A stretch of 49,617 bases of DNA from Bacillota bacterium. Lineage in GTDB: Bacteria; Bacillota; Proteinivoracia; UBA4975; VEMY01. The translations under genes and the position numbers were made by a program. A model generated the notes under the pieces. That model was not told where the DNA came from, searched no databases, and saw nothing but the letters and a program-made list of their open reading frames with translations. The stretch spans positions 1 to 49,617 of the forward strand of contig VEMY01000028.1 of NCBI GenBank assembly GCA_009711825.1, read 5' to 3'. The stretch's first letter is position 1. Each line of letters opens with the position of its first letter. Of the stretch, positions 31,677-39,688 are shown in pieces.

Positions 31677-34297
31677 ATGTTATCAATAAGCTGACGTTAC
31701 GCCATTTGTTGCTGAACAAAAAACGGACGCTGGTGACAATCATCGGGGTAATTTTATCCGTTTCGATGATTACTGCCGTCACCACCTTTGTGGTTTCCGC
31801 TCAGGATATGATGATTCGGGATGCAATTCAGGGCCGGGGATATTGGCATGCAAATTTCTCAGATATCGAGGCGGATAAGGCCGATGTGTTTTTGGATTCG
31901 CCCCATGTTGAACAGGCAATGTTCATGCATAACCTTGGATATGCCGAGCTTGAGGGAAGCACAAATGAATTTAAGCCGTATCTGTTTGTTCAAGAATTTG
32001 ATGCTGCCAGTATGGAGAATTTGGCCCTAGATTTGATAGATGGGCGTTTTCCGGAGCGCAGTGATGAGCTGGTTGTCTCTGAACATATCGGTTACAATGC
32101 CGGTGTTGAGATTGCTGTAGGGGACACACTGGAGCTTGCCATCGGCCAGCGCTATTTTGAAGGTAAGCGGCTGGGGCAGGATAAGCAATTCATGCTCTCA
32201 GATGACCGGGTTGTGCAGGAAACTCTAGAGATTGAGTTTGTCCGCGAGTATACTGTGGTCGGGGTAGTGGCACGTCCTACACTTGAGAACCGTTCGGCGC
32301 CGGGCTATACCGTGTTCAGTTACTTCGATCGGGACAATCTGGCCACAGCTGGGGTGTTGGATGTCTGGATGACATTTGCCAATGTTAGCGGGGCGATTTA
32401 TGAACAGGGCCAGGAACTGGCTGCGGCTGCTGGGGTGCAGGTTTATCATGACGATCCTTTGTCTGGAGAGCGTACCTATTTTGTGCGCTATAATAGTAAT
32501 CTGCTCTCAATGTATGGAGTGACAGACAATCCCCTGATTGGCAATGTGTTAAACACCTTTGCCTTAATTGCAATTGTGATCATCATGGTCGGCTCAGTGG
32601 CGCTTATCTATAATGCTTTTGCTATTTCTATATCTGAGCGCTCCCGTCAATTGGGGATGCTGGCCAGTGTAGGGGCGACGCGACGGCAGAAGAAGAATTC
32701 TGTGTTTTTTGAAGGTCTGGTTATTGGTCTTGTGGGGATACCGCTTGGTCTGTTTGCTGGTATTGGCGGCATGGGAGTGACTTTCTATTTTGTCGACCCG
32801 ATTATTGCCAATCTGATGGCCATGCCAGTAGAATTGCGTCTAGTGGTTTCATCGGTATCTGTCGCCGTAGCGGTACTCTTTTCTGCCCTGACAATCTTAA
32901 TTTCGGTCTGGATTCCAGCGCGGCGGGCGGCGAAGATAACGCCAATCGAGGCAATTCGGCAGACCCGGGATGTAAAGCTATCTCGCCGGGACGTACGCAC
33001 ATCCTGGCTAACCCGGTGGCTCTTTGGTTTTGAGGGCGAGTTGGCGCTGAAGAATCTGAAGCGCAATCGGCGCCGCTATCGGGCGACAGTGGTCTCCTTG
33101 ACTGTGAGTATTGTGTTGTTCCTGACCGTGTCCAGCTACGCCAACTTCGCCACAGTGGGAAGTAACATGTATACACAGGGGCTAAATTACGATCTGAGCA
33201 TCTACCTGGGTAATGTTTCTGTTGAGGAACAGCAGGAGTTTTACAGGCAAGTCATGGGTATGGAAGCAGTGGCAGAATATTTGTATGAGCAGACTCTGTA
33301 TGCTTCAATGGAGCTGCCTCCGGAACGCGTCAATGAGCTTGTGCGTGAACATTGGGAACCCGAGGATGGTTTGTATACGTACTCTGTATATCTTCATTCG
33401 CTAGACGATGCAGCGCTTGCGAATTATGCCCAGGAAGCGGGAGTGCCTCTGTCGGTGTTCAGTGACGATAGTTTTGGGGCTATTGCCTTCAATCTATTCA
33501 GAGCACATTGGGATGATATGATAGTGGAAAGTGAAGCTATTAAAGCCCGAGTCGGCGATGTGCTGGAAATAGACTTGATTGGTTTCGGGGAGGAATCACA
33601 TTTTGAAGAAGTGGAGCTGGTCGCGTTTACCGGTCATGCGCCCATGGGTTCCTCGGCCTGGGGGCGTCCCAATGCTCTAACTTTGGTGGTTCAGGAGACT
33701 GTGTTTGATGCAATGGTTGCCGGATTACCGGAAAATACCTTTGCCAACGACCGAAGGACATTGTATGTGAACAGTCCGGAGCCGATCGCTCTGGAAGCAC
33801 AGTTGCGGGAGCTTCTGGGGGAGCAGTTTGCGGGTGATTTGCATATTAACAACCAGGCGAAGGCGGCCCAAGAGGAGCGACAGTTTGTGTTGCTGGTAAT
33901 GATTTTCATCACCGGGTTCATCGTCCTGATAACCCTGATTTGCATCGCCAACATCTTTAATACTGTTTCCACCAGCATTGGCCTGCGCCGGCGGGAGTTT
34001 GCAATGTTAAAGTCCGTGGGCATGACCCCGGAAGGCTTTAACCGAATGATTCGCTATGAGAGTGTGTTTTACGGCATCAAAGCTTTGTTGTTCGGGCTGC
34101 CCATTGGCTTCGGGATTAACTACCTGTTGTATATGGCGATGAGTGAAGGATTCTTATTTGCCTTCACCATGCCGTGGCAGAGCTATATTGTTGTGGTGGT
34201 GGCAGTGTTTGCAGTGGTGTTTACTACCATGCTCTACGCCAGCGCCCGAATTAAGAAGGAAAATATTATCGACGCGTTGCGTGATGAAAATATGTAA
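31673..34297 (+). CDS. FtsX-family ABC transporter permease
   Basis: This 874-residue protein has two FtsX-type membrane units. Helix 1 is near residues 17-38, then comes an extracytoplasmic domain to about 290, then three helices (about 295-430). A second half follows, with a helix near 475, a second extracytoplasmic domain to about 740, and a final three helices with the FtsX loop RRREFAMLKSVGMTPEGFNRM. The matching loop in the first half is RSRQLGMLASVGATRRQKK. This eight-helix layout differs from four-helix MacB and ten-helix BceB. It works with the ATPase just upstream, probably moving lipid-like or peptide antibiotics. Confidence 0.9.
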   Translation: MNVINKLTLRHLLLNKKRTLVTIIGVILSVSMITAVTTFVVSAQDMMIRDAIQGRGYWHANFSDIEADKADVFLDSPHVEQAMFMHNLGYAELEGSTNEFKPYLFVQEFDAASMENLALDLIDGRFPERSDELVVSEHIGYNAGVEIAVGDTLELAIGQRYFEGKRLGQDKQFMLSDDRVVQETLEIEFVREYTVVGVVARPTLENRSAPGYTVFSYFDRDNLATAGVLDVWMTFANVSGAIYEQGQELAAAAGVQVYHDDPLSGERTYFVRYNSNLLSMYGVTDNPLIGNVLNTFALIAIVIIMVGSVALIYNAFAISISERSRQLGMLASVGATRRQKKNSVFFEGLVIGLVGIPLGLFAGIGGMGVTFYFVDPIIANLMAMPVELRLVVSSVSVAVAVLFSALTILISVWIPARRAAKITPIEAIRQTRDVKLSRRDVRTSWLTRWLFGFEGELALKNLKRNRRRYRATVVSLTVSIVLFLTVSSYANFATVGSNMYTQGLNYDLSIYLGNVSVEEQQEFYRQVMGMEAVAEYLYEQTLYASMELPPERVNELVREHWEPEDGLYTYSVYLHSLDDAALANYAQEAGVPLSVFSDDSFGAIAFNLFRAHWDDMIVESEAIKARVGDVLEIDLIGFGEESHFEEVELVAFTGHAPMGSSAWGRPNALTLVVQETVFDAMVAGLPENTFANDRRTLYVNSPEPIALEAQLRELLGEQFAGDLHINNQAKAAQEERQFVLLVMIFITGFIVLITLICIANIFNTVSTSIGLRRREFAMLKSVGMTPEGFNRMIRYESVFYGIKALLFGLPIGFGINYLLYMAMSEGFLFAFTMPWQSYIVVVVAVFAVVFTTMLYASARIKKENIIDALRDENM

Positions 34298-34301
34298 TCC
34301 A

Positions 34302-34335
34302 AAACCCCTGGGGATATCGCTATCTCCAGGGGTTT
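34302..34335. terminator. Bidirectional intrinsic terminator
   Basis: AAACCCCTGGGGATA pairs with TATCTCCAGGGGTTT (15 bp, one G-U) around TCGC. It separates the convergent permease and LRR-lipoprotein genes. Confidence 0.88.
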
Positions 34336-34356
34336 CGGGTGATTAGAAAAGAGGTT

Positions 34357-35211
34357 TTATCGGTGATAGGCAATTTCTATACCTTTGCCTTCTAGGATTG
34401 CTACGTGGTCAAAGATTAGATGTTTGACATCGTGGTCCAGGTAAATTCTCAGTTCTTGTAGGTTGGCCAGGTTTTCCAATGGTTTGAGATTATATACCGG
34501 GTTGTAGGACAGGGTGAGGTTGTATAATCGTTCGGCGCTGGCCAGGACGGAAATATCTGACACATTGTTACTTTGTAGGTCGAGGACTTCCAGGGATTTT
34601 TTATTTTCTAGGGCTTCAATCGAACTGATGTTGTTGCGGGCGAGATTTACTTGTCTTAGGTTGTGCAGGTCGGAAAGCGCGTCGATATTTTCGATGTAGT
34701 TACTGCTCAGGGTTAATTCCTCAAGGGCAGTAAAGTTTTCTAGGAAATCTATCTCGCTAATGTTCGAGTCGATGATGCTCAAGCGGATTAAACTTGGTAA
34801 CTCCCCTAAGTGCACAGGCTGCTGTTCAATTTCCGAGTATGAGATTGTGATATAGGTCAGGGAGTTGATGTTGCTGATTGGCTCTAGCGACTCGATATCG
34901 TTTTTGTTGATGGAAAGACTGTAGAGATTGGTGGCATATTCCAGGCCATTAAGGTCTTTGACGTTGTCTTCTTTAATGCGTATTTCATAGAGCATTTGCA
35001 TGTCTGTGGACAGGATGTCGCCTTCGGGCATAAACAGTTCCTCTCTGACAATTCGCTCCAGCTCTGGACAGGTAAAAATGACGACTGTTTCTTCTTCGTT
35101 CCCGGGCATGTCAGGTTTAGTATGATCGTCTATATCTGTTTGCTTGTTGCCAGCAGTGCAGCCGCATATGAGTAAGAACGCCAGGGTAAAGACCAGCACT
35201 TTTATTTTCAT
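34357..35211 (-). CDS. Leucine-rich-repeat lipoprotein
   Basis: This 284-residue protein has a lipoprotein signal (MKIKVLVFTLAFLLICGC, lipid-modified Cys at 18). About nine 22-residue leucine-rich repeats of the internalin/SDS22 type follow, for example LEELTLSSNYIENIDALSDL and LRQVNLARNNISSIEALEN. It should sit on the outer face of the membrane and bind a partner protein. The start is supported by AGGAGGA 12 bases upstream. It is a single gene. The ligand is unknown. Confidence 0.88.
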   Translation of the reverse strand: MKIKVLVFTLAFLLICGCTAGNKQTDIDDHTKPDMPGNEEETVVIFTCPELERIVREELFMPEGDILSTDMQMLYEIRIKEDNVKDLNGLEYATNLYSLSINKNDIESLEPISNINSLTYITISYSEIEQQPVHLGELPSLIRLSIIDSNISEIDFLENFTALEELTLSSNYIENIDALSDLHNLRQVNLARNNISSIEALENKKSLEVLDLQSNNVSDISVLASAERLYNLTLSYNPVYNLKPLENLANLQELRIYLDHDVKHLIFDHVAILEGKGIEIAYHR

Positions 35212-35384
35212 GCTCTTCCGATTCCTCCTGAGGGTTCAATTTGCCTTTCATTATCCATTGTAGCAACCGGACTTCAAATGGGTATCACCCTTAGAGGTGA
35301 TTTTTGATTATTTATTTCTGCTCTAAATTTCTCGTATTTGCTATTAGTTCATAAAGAGTTCACAAATTTTGATTATAATCGGTG

Positions 35385-35439
35385 TTGACTCGCGAAGCGG
35401 GGAGTTATACAATAGCAACATCTGACCGACCGGTCGGCC
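35385..35439 (+). promoter_or_regulatory. Promoter and TetR-type operator of the RND pump
   Basis: TTGACT (35385-35390), 17 bases, then TACAAT (35408-35413). Just downstream, at 35426-35437, is the perfect 12-bp palindrome CCGACCGGTCGG, part of GACCGACCGGTCGGCC, a form often bound by TetR/AcrR regulators. The TetR gene at 38598 is the likely repressor. Confidence 0.78.
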
Positions 35440-35465
35440 GGATGAATTGTCGACAAGGAGCTGAT

Positions 35466-38400
35466 ATGGTGTTCTCAAGTTTTAGTGTTAAAAAGCCTTA
35501 TACCGTGGTCGTCGCGGTAGTGATTGTATTAATCTTGGGCGTAGTCTCATTGATGAATATGACTACCGATTTATTGCCCAGTATGAACTTACCCTATGCT
35601 GTGGTCGTTACATCTTATGGCGGGGCCAGCCCGGAAGAGGTGGAGTCGGTTGTCACCAGTTCGGTTGAGCAATCAATGGCATCCCTCGCCAATATCCGCA
35701 ATATAAGTTCGATATCGCGAGAGAACATGTCCATGGTTATCTTGGAGTTTTCCGCCAATGTGAACATGGATAGCGTGTTTGTCGAGATGCGGGAAAGTCT
35801 CGATATGATTATGACTTACATGCCCGACGAAGTGGGCACGCCGATGATGTTGAAACTGAACCCGGACATGCTGCCGGTTATGGTCATGTCTGTGGCGATG
35901 GAAGGGCAGGAGATCAGTGAGTCCTCACAATTTATCTCCGACAACATCCTGCATGAATTCGAAAGCATCGAGGGTGTTGCTTCGGTTTCCGCTTCTGGCC
36001 TGGTGGATAACAGCATCCACGTGATTATCAATGAAGAGAAGATTGAAGAATTGAATGCTGAACTGGCGTTGATGCTTCAGACCTTTGGGTTAGATCAGGA
36101 GTTTCCGGAGATTGCTATCGACCGGGATATGGTGGCCGGAATTCTCCAGGGCCAGAACTTCAGCATGCCGGCCGGTTATATTACTGAGGATGGTGTGGAT
36201 TACTTGGTTCGGACCGGGGAAAAGATTGGTGATGTTGATGAATTAAAAGAACTGGTTGTCATGCCGTTGCCAATCCCCGGCGTTGACCCGGTGAAGATTG
36301 AGGATGTCGCTGATGTTGTTGTCACCGACACATCCGGCACCATGTATTCGCGCTTAAACGGCAACGCAGCCGTAACTTTAACAATCCAGAAACAGGCGGA
36401 ATACTCGACAGCCGATGTCGCCAGCCGTATCAGGGAGCGCATGGACTCGGTTGAGGAGCGCCATGAAGGTGTGGAACTTGTCGCCCTGATGGACCAGGGA
36501 GTCTATGTGGACATGGTCGTGGGCTCGATTACAACTAACTTGCTGATTGGCGGAGCCCTGGCGGTGCTGATCCTGCTCTTGTTCCTCCGGGACATCCGGC
36601 CGACAATCGTTGTTGCCTTTGCGATCCCAATCAGTCTCGTCACGGCTTTGGTTCTGATGTACTTCAGCGGCGTCACACTGAACATCATCTCCATGGGAGG
36701 ACTCGCCCTTGGTGTGGGGATGTTGGTGGATAACTCGATTGTTGTGATTGAAAACATCTACCGCATGCGGGGCGAAGGCAAGAGCGCCAAGGAGGCTGCC
36801 GTCAAGGGGGCAAAGGAAGTGTCGGGCGCAATCGCTGCTTCGACCCTGACAACGGTATCCGTTTTTGTGCCGATTCTCTTTACCCAGGGCTTTACCCGGC
36901 AGATCTTTGCCGATATGGGGTTGACCATTGCCTTTTCGCTGTTGGCCAGCTTGCTGGTGGCGTTGTCCCTGGTGCCGATGATTGCCTCGCATATTATTAC
37001 TAAAGAAGTTAAGCGAGAAGAGAAGAAACTTGATGCAGTGAAGGCCTGGTACACCAAGGTGCTGGAATTTTCCCTGCGGCGCAAGTGGATTGTGCTGGCG
37101 ACAGTCGTAATTCTGTTTGTCGGCAGTATAGTCGGCGCCTTTAGCATGGGGACCGAATTTTTCCCGGCTTCCGATACCGGGCAGTTGATGGTTGACATTC
37201 GCATGCCCGAGGGAAGTGAGTTTGATGAGACAGTAGCCGTTGCCGATGAAGTTGCTGCAATAATTGGCGACATCGATTATGTGGACCACGTCGGCGCTTC
37301 CCTGGGCGGGGCCGGCGGAATGATGGGCATGGGCTTTGGCGGCGGTGGTGGCTCTACCGAGCGGGTCTCCATTTATGTGCTTGTCGATGAGGAAAATATC
37401 AACCGTACGTCGGATATTGTACGGGAGATTCGGGAGCAAACCGAGCATATTACCGCTGAGGTATCTGTAGGCGACTCCGGCGCCGACATGAGCGCGATGA
37501 TGGGTAGCGGTGTTTCTATCAGTGTCAGCGGCCGTGACTTTGAAACTCTGGAAGCCGTGGCCCATGATATCGCCGAAATCGTTGCATCGGTGGAAGGAAC
37601 TACAGAAGTTTCCGATGGCATTGACCGGAGTGAGCCGGAAATTCGGGTGATTGTCGACAAGGAGAAAAGTATCCAGCACGGACTGACAGTTGCCCAGGTG
37701 TTCATGGAACTTTCCGGGCTGCTGCAAGAAGATGGCGTCGATACCACCATCAGCGTTGGCAACATTGACTACGATGTGCGGGTAAAGGACAGCGCTGAAG
37801 AGCAGTCTCTGACCCGGGAGGATATTGAGAACCTTGTTATATCGACGCCCCAGGGCGAAGCAGTTGCCCTGAGCGAGATTGCTTCAGTCGAGAGTGGCGT
37901 CGGTTATCGGGCAATCAACCGGGAAAACCAGCAGCGGACTTTAACCGTCACGGCTGACTTGGAAGAAGGCTATAACATTGGCCTGGTTAGTCGGGAGATC
38001 AGTGATAACTTGGATGATTACAACGTTCCAGATGGTTACCGGGTGCGAATCGGCGGCGAACAGGAAATGATCAACGATACCTTTAGAGATCTGTTCCTGA
38101 TGTTGGCCATGGGCGTTGCCTTCATCTACCTGATTATGGTCGCCCAGTTCCAGTCCCTGCTCTCACCTTTCATCGTCATGTTCACCATTCCCCTAGCCTT
38201 CACCGGCGGATTCCTGGCCCTGATTGTCACGGGCAGCCCGGTCAGCGTCGTGGCCTTTATCGGGTTGATCATTCTCACCGGTGTGGTCGTGAACAACGGG
38301 ATTGTGTTTGTTGACTATATCAACATTCTCCGGGAATCCGGCCTGCCGAAAAAAGAGGCGATTGTCCGGGCAGGCAACGTGCGTTTGCGGCCGATTGTCA

Positions 38401-38597
38401 TGACCGCCCTCACTACAATTATTGCTCTGTCTACCATGTCGGTGGGCATGGGCACAGGCACTGAAATGATTCAGCCCATGGCTGTTACTGCCATCGGCGG
38501 CCTGATCTATGCTACCTTCCTCACCTTGATTTTAATTCCCGTCCTCTACGATATAATGAACAGGAAGGAAATAATTGTGCAAGAGGAAATGTCCTAA
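35466..38597 (+). CDS. RND-family efflux transporter (HAE1/AcrB-like)
   Basis: This 1043-residue protein has the standard RND layout. A first membrane helix (VVAVVIVLILGVVSLMNMT) is followed by a large extracytoplasmic loop, helices 2-6, helix 7, a second large loop, and five final helices. The helix-4 region GGLALGVGMLVDNSIVVIENIYR contains one proton-relay acidic residue. A glycine/methionine-rich insert (GGAGGMMGMGFGGGGG) lies near residue 620. The ATG at 35466 follows AAGGAG. No membrane fusion protein or outer-membrane factor is nearby, as is usual in Gram-positive hosts. It likely exports lipophilic compounds. Confidence 0.93.
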   Translation: MVFSSFSVKKPYTVVVAVVIVLILGVVSLMNMTTDLLPSMNLPYAVVVTSYGGASPEEVESVVTSSVEQSMASLANIRNISSISRENMSMVILEFSANVNMDSVFVEMRESLDMIMTYMPDEVGTPMMLKLNPDMLPVMVMSVAMEGQEISESSQFISDNILHEFESIEGVASVSASGLVDNSIHVIINEEKIEELNAELALMLQTFGLDQEFPEIAIDRDMVAGILQGQNFSMPAGYITEDGVDYLVRTGEKIGDVDELKELVVMPLPIPGVDPVKIEDVADVVVTDTSGTMYSRLNGNAAVTLTIQKQAEYSTADVASRIRERMDSVEERHEGVELVALMDQGVYVDMVVGSITTNLLIGGALAVLILLLFLRDIRPTIVVAFAIPISLVTALVLMYFSGVTLNIISMGGLALGVGMLVDNSIVVIENIYRMRGEGKSAKEAAVKGAKEVSGAIAASTLTTVSVFVPILFTQGFTRQIFADMGLTIAFSLLASLLVALSLVPMIASHIITKEVKREEKKLDAVKAWYTKVLEFSLRRKWIVLATVVILFVGSIVGAFSMGTEFFPASDTGQLMVDIRMPEGSEFDETVAVADEVAAIIGDIDYVDHVGASLGGAGGMMGMGFGGGGGSTERVSIYVLVDEENINRTSDIVREIREQTEHITAEVSVGDSGADMSAMMGSGVSISVSGRDFETLEAVAHDIAEIVASVEGTTEVSDGIDRSEPEIRVIVDKEKSIQHGLTVAQVFMELSGLLQEDGVDTTISVGNIDYDVRVKDSAEEQSLTREDIENLVISTPQGEAVALSEIASVESGVGYRAINRENQQRTLTVTADLEEGYNIGLVSREISDNLDDYNVPDGYRVRIGGEQEMINDTFRDLFLMLAMGVAFIYLIMVAQFQSLLSPFIVMFTIPLAFTGGFLALIVTGSPVSVVAFIGLIILTGVVVNNGIVFVDYINILRESGLPKKEAIVRAGNVRLRPIVMTALTTIIALSTMSVGMGTGTEMIQPMAVTAIGGLIYATFLTLILIPVLYDIMNRKEIIVQEEMS

Positions 38598-39185
38598 ATG
38601 TCTAAGGACAAAAAAACTCTCATATACGAGGCAGCTTTAAGCCTCGTATATGAGAATTATGACATGAGCCGGATTAAAGTCGCCGACATTGCCGAACGGG
38701 CAAGCATCGGCAAGGGGACTGTCTACGAGTATTTTGACAGCAAAGAACAAGTGATTGGCGAAGCTTTAATCTATATGTTTGAGAAGGGCGTTGAGGAGTT
38801 TCAGTTTGACGAAAACGTGGGTTTTAAAGAGACCTATCTTGGGTTTTTAAGGAACATCAGCTCAATGATTAACAGAAATATGTTTGAGTTTATGACGCTA
38901 AATAAACAGGACTTAGATTCCCATGCGACGATTAAGGCAATTATTGTCGAGCTGATTGAACAGGTCAGGCAAAGATATATCGAAATCTTTGAGCAGTTGG
39001 TGGACAAGAGCGTGCAAGAAAGGATTGTTAAGGAAAAACCCAGCCGCTTTGATTGGGAGATTGCCGTACTCAGCTCGATGAATTGTATATTTCTCTACAA
39101 ACAATACGGCGGCAAGTTTTATCAGTTGAATAATGAAGAAGTGTTGGAAAAGGGATATAACACCTATGTTAAGCTTTTGAATTAG
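38598..39185 (+). CDS. TetR/AcrR family regulator of the RND pump
   Basis: This 195-residue protein has an N-terminal TetR helix-turn-helix (YDMSRIKVADIAERASIGKGTVYEYFDSKEQVI) and a helical ligand-binding domain. It begins immediately after the RND stop codon with no separate promoter, so it is the second gene of that operon and probably binds the palindrome at 35426-35437. The first 20 codons contain a 15-bp perfect inverted repeat, and a smaller inverted repeat straddles the start codon, so mRNA folding may limit its translation. Confidence 0.9.
   Translation: MSKDKKTLIYEAALSLVYENYDMSRIKVADIAERASIGKGTVYEYFDSKEQVIGEALIYMFEKGVEEFQFDENVGFKETYLGFLRNISSMINRNMFEFMTLNKQDLDSHATIKAIIVELIEQVRQRYIEIFEQLVDKSVQERIVKEKPSRFDWEIAVLSSMNCIFLYKQYGGKFYQLNNEEVLEKGYNTYVKLLN
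38618..38655 (+). repeat. 15-bp perfect inverted repeat inside the tetR coding region
   Basis: TCTCATATACGAGGC (38618-38632) and GCCTCGTATATGAGA (38641-38655) are exact reverse complements around AGCTTTAA. A second inverted repeat, TGTCCT/AGGACA (38590-38595, 38605-38610), flanks the start codon. Confidence 0.9.
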
Positions 39186-39188
39186 AAA

Positions 39189-39238
39189 TGGGCTGCCCGA
39201 GATTCAGTGTAAACTGACCTGGGCAGCCCAATTTTTTG
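39189..39238 (+). terminator. Intrinsic terminator of the RND-tetR operon
   Basis: TGGGCTGCCC pairs with GGGCAGCCCA. An inner CAGT/ACTG extends the hairpin, and AATTTTTT follows. Confidence 0.88.
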
Positions 39239-39251
39239 CTTGGTATTTTGT

Positions 39252-39365
39252 TTAGGCAGTCAGTAATACCGCTTCTACATAGGCGGAAACAGCCAATAGC
39301 ACAAGGCCGAGGGCCAGGAGTAGTTTCTCGCTTGCTTGCCAGTCAAGTTCCTTGAGCTTGCGCAT
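39252..39365 (-). pseudogene. Short membrane-protein remnant (SpoIIM/DUF95-like C-terminus?)
   Basis: A minus-strand frame open from about 39427 ends at 39252. From the ATG at 39365 it encodes 37 residues with one helix: LKELDWQASEKLLLALGLVL, then LAVSAYVEAVLLTA. Upstream in-frame residues (SRFPAKQWAQ) and a GGGAGG without a start codon suggest that the N-terminal part was deleted. The pattern recalls the last helix of SpoIIM-like membrane proteins, but this match is weak. Confidence 0.4.
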
Positions 39366-39688
39366 CTGTGCCCACTGTTTGGCGGGGAAACGGCTTGAAA
39401 CCAAGCCAGAGCAGAGCGGTCCTTTTGATTACCTCCCTGTTAAGCAATGGTTTCAGTATTTTGATCTGGATCACCCTTTCAAATACGTATGTTATGAATG
39501 GCTACATTAGTATTGTAGCTCTAACTTGATTGACTGGCAATTATATCCTATGGGTTGGATAATCGATTTTCGGGTGCATCATTTTCCATTAGTGTATTTC
39601 TGGTGCAGGAATACACTGTTGCTGTTACGAATATGTCAATAAGAAATGGGAGAGAAGTACATATGAGCTTCTTGTCCGAAGGAGGATG
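39366..39688 (+). other. Intergenic region before the M3 peptidase
   Basis: Apart from the remnant reading frame up to 39427 and the hairpin at 39591, I see no gene. AT-rich promoter-like words occur (a TTGACT near 39530), but no well-spaced -35/-10 pair is convincing. Confidence 0.5.
39591..39617 (+). repeat. Long inverted repeat upstream of the peptidase
   Basis: AGTGTATTTCTG (39591-39602) pairs with CAGGAATACACT (39606-39617), 12 bp with one G-U and a GTG loop. It is not followed by a T run, so it is more likely an operator or an mRNA-stabilising hairpin than a terminator. Confidence 0.65.

Noticed and set aside
36378-37727. 449-residue minus-strand ORF inside the RND gene
   Set aside because: It is a shadow of the GC-biased third positions of the real plus-strand RND gene; histidine-rich and without family features.
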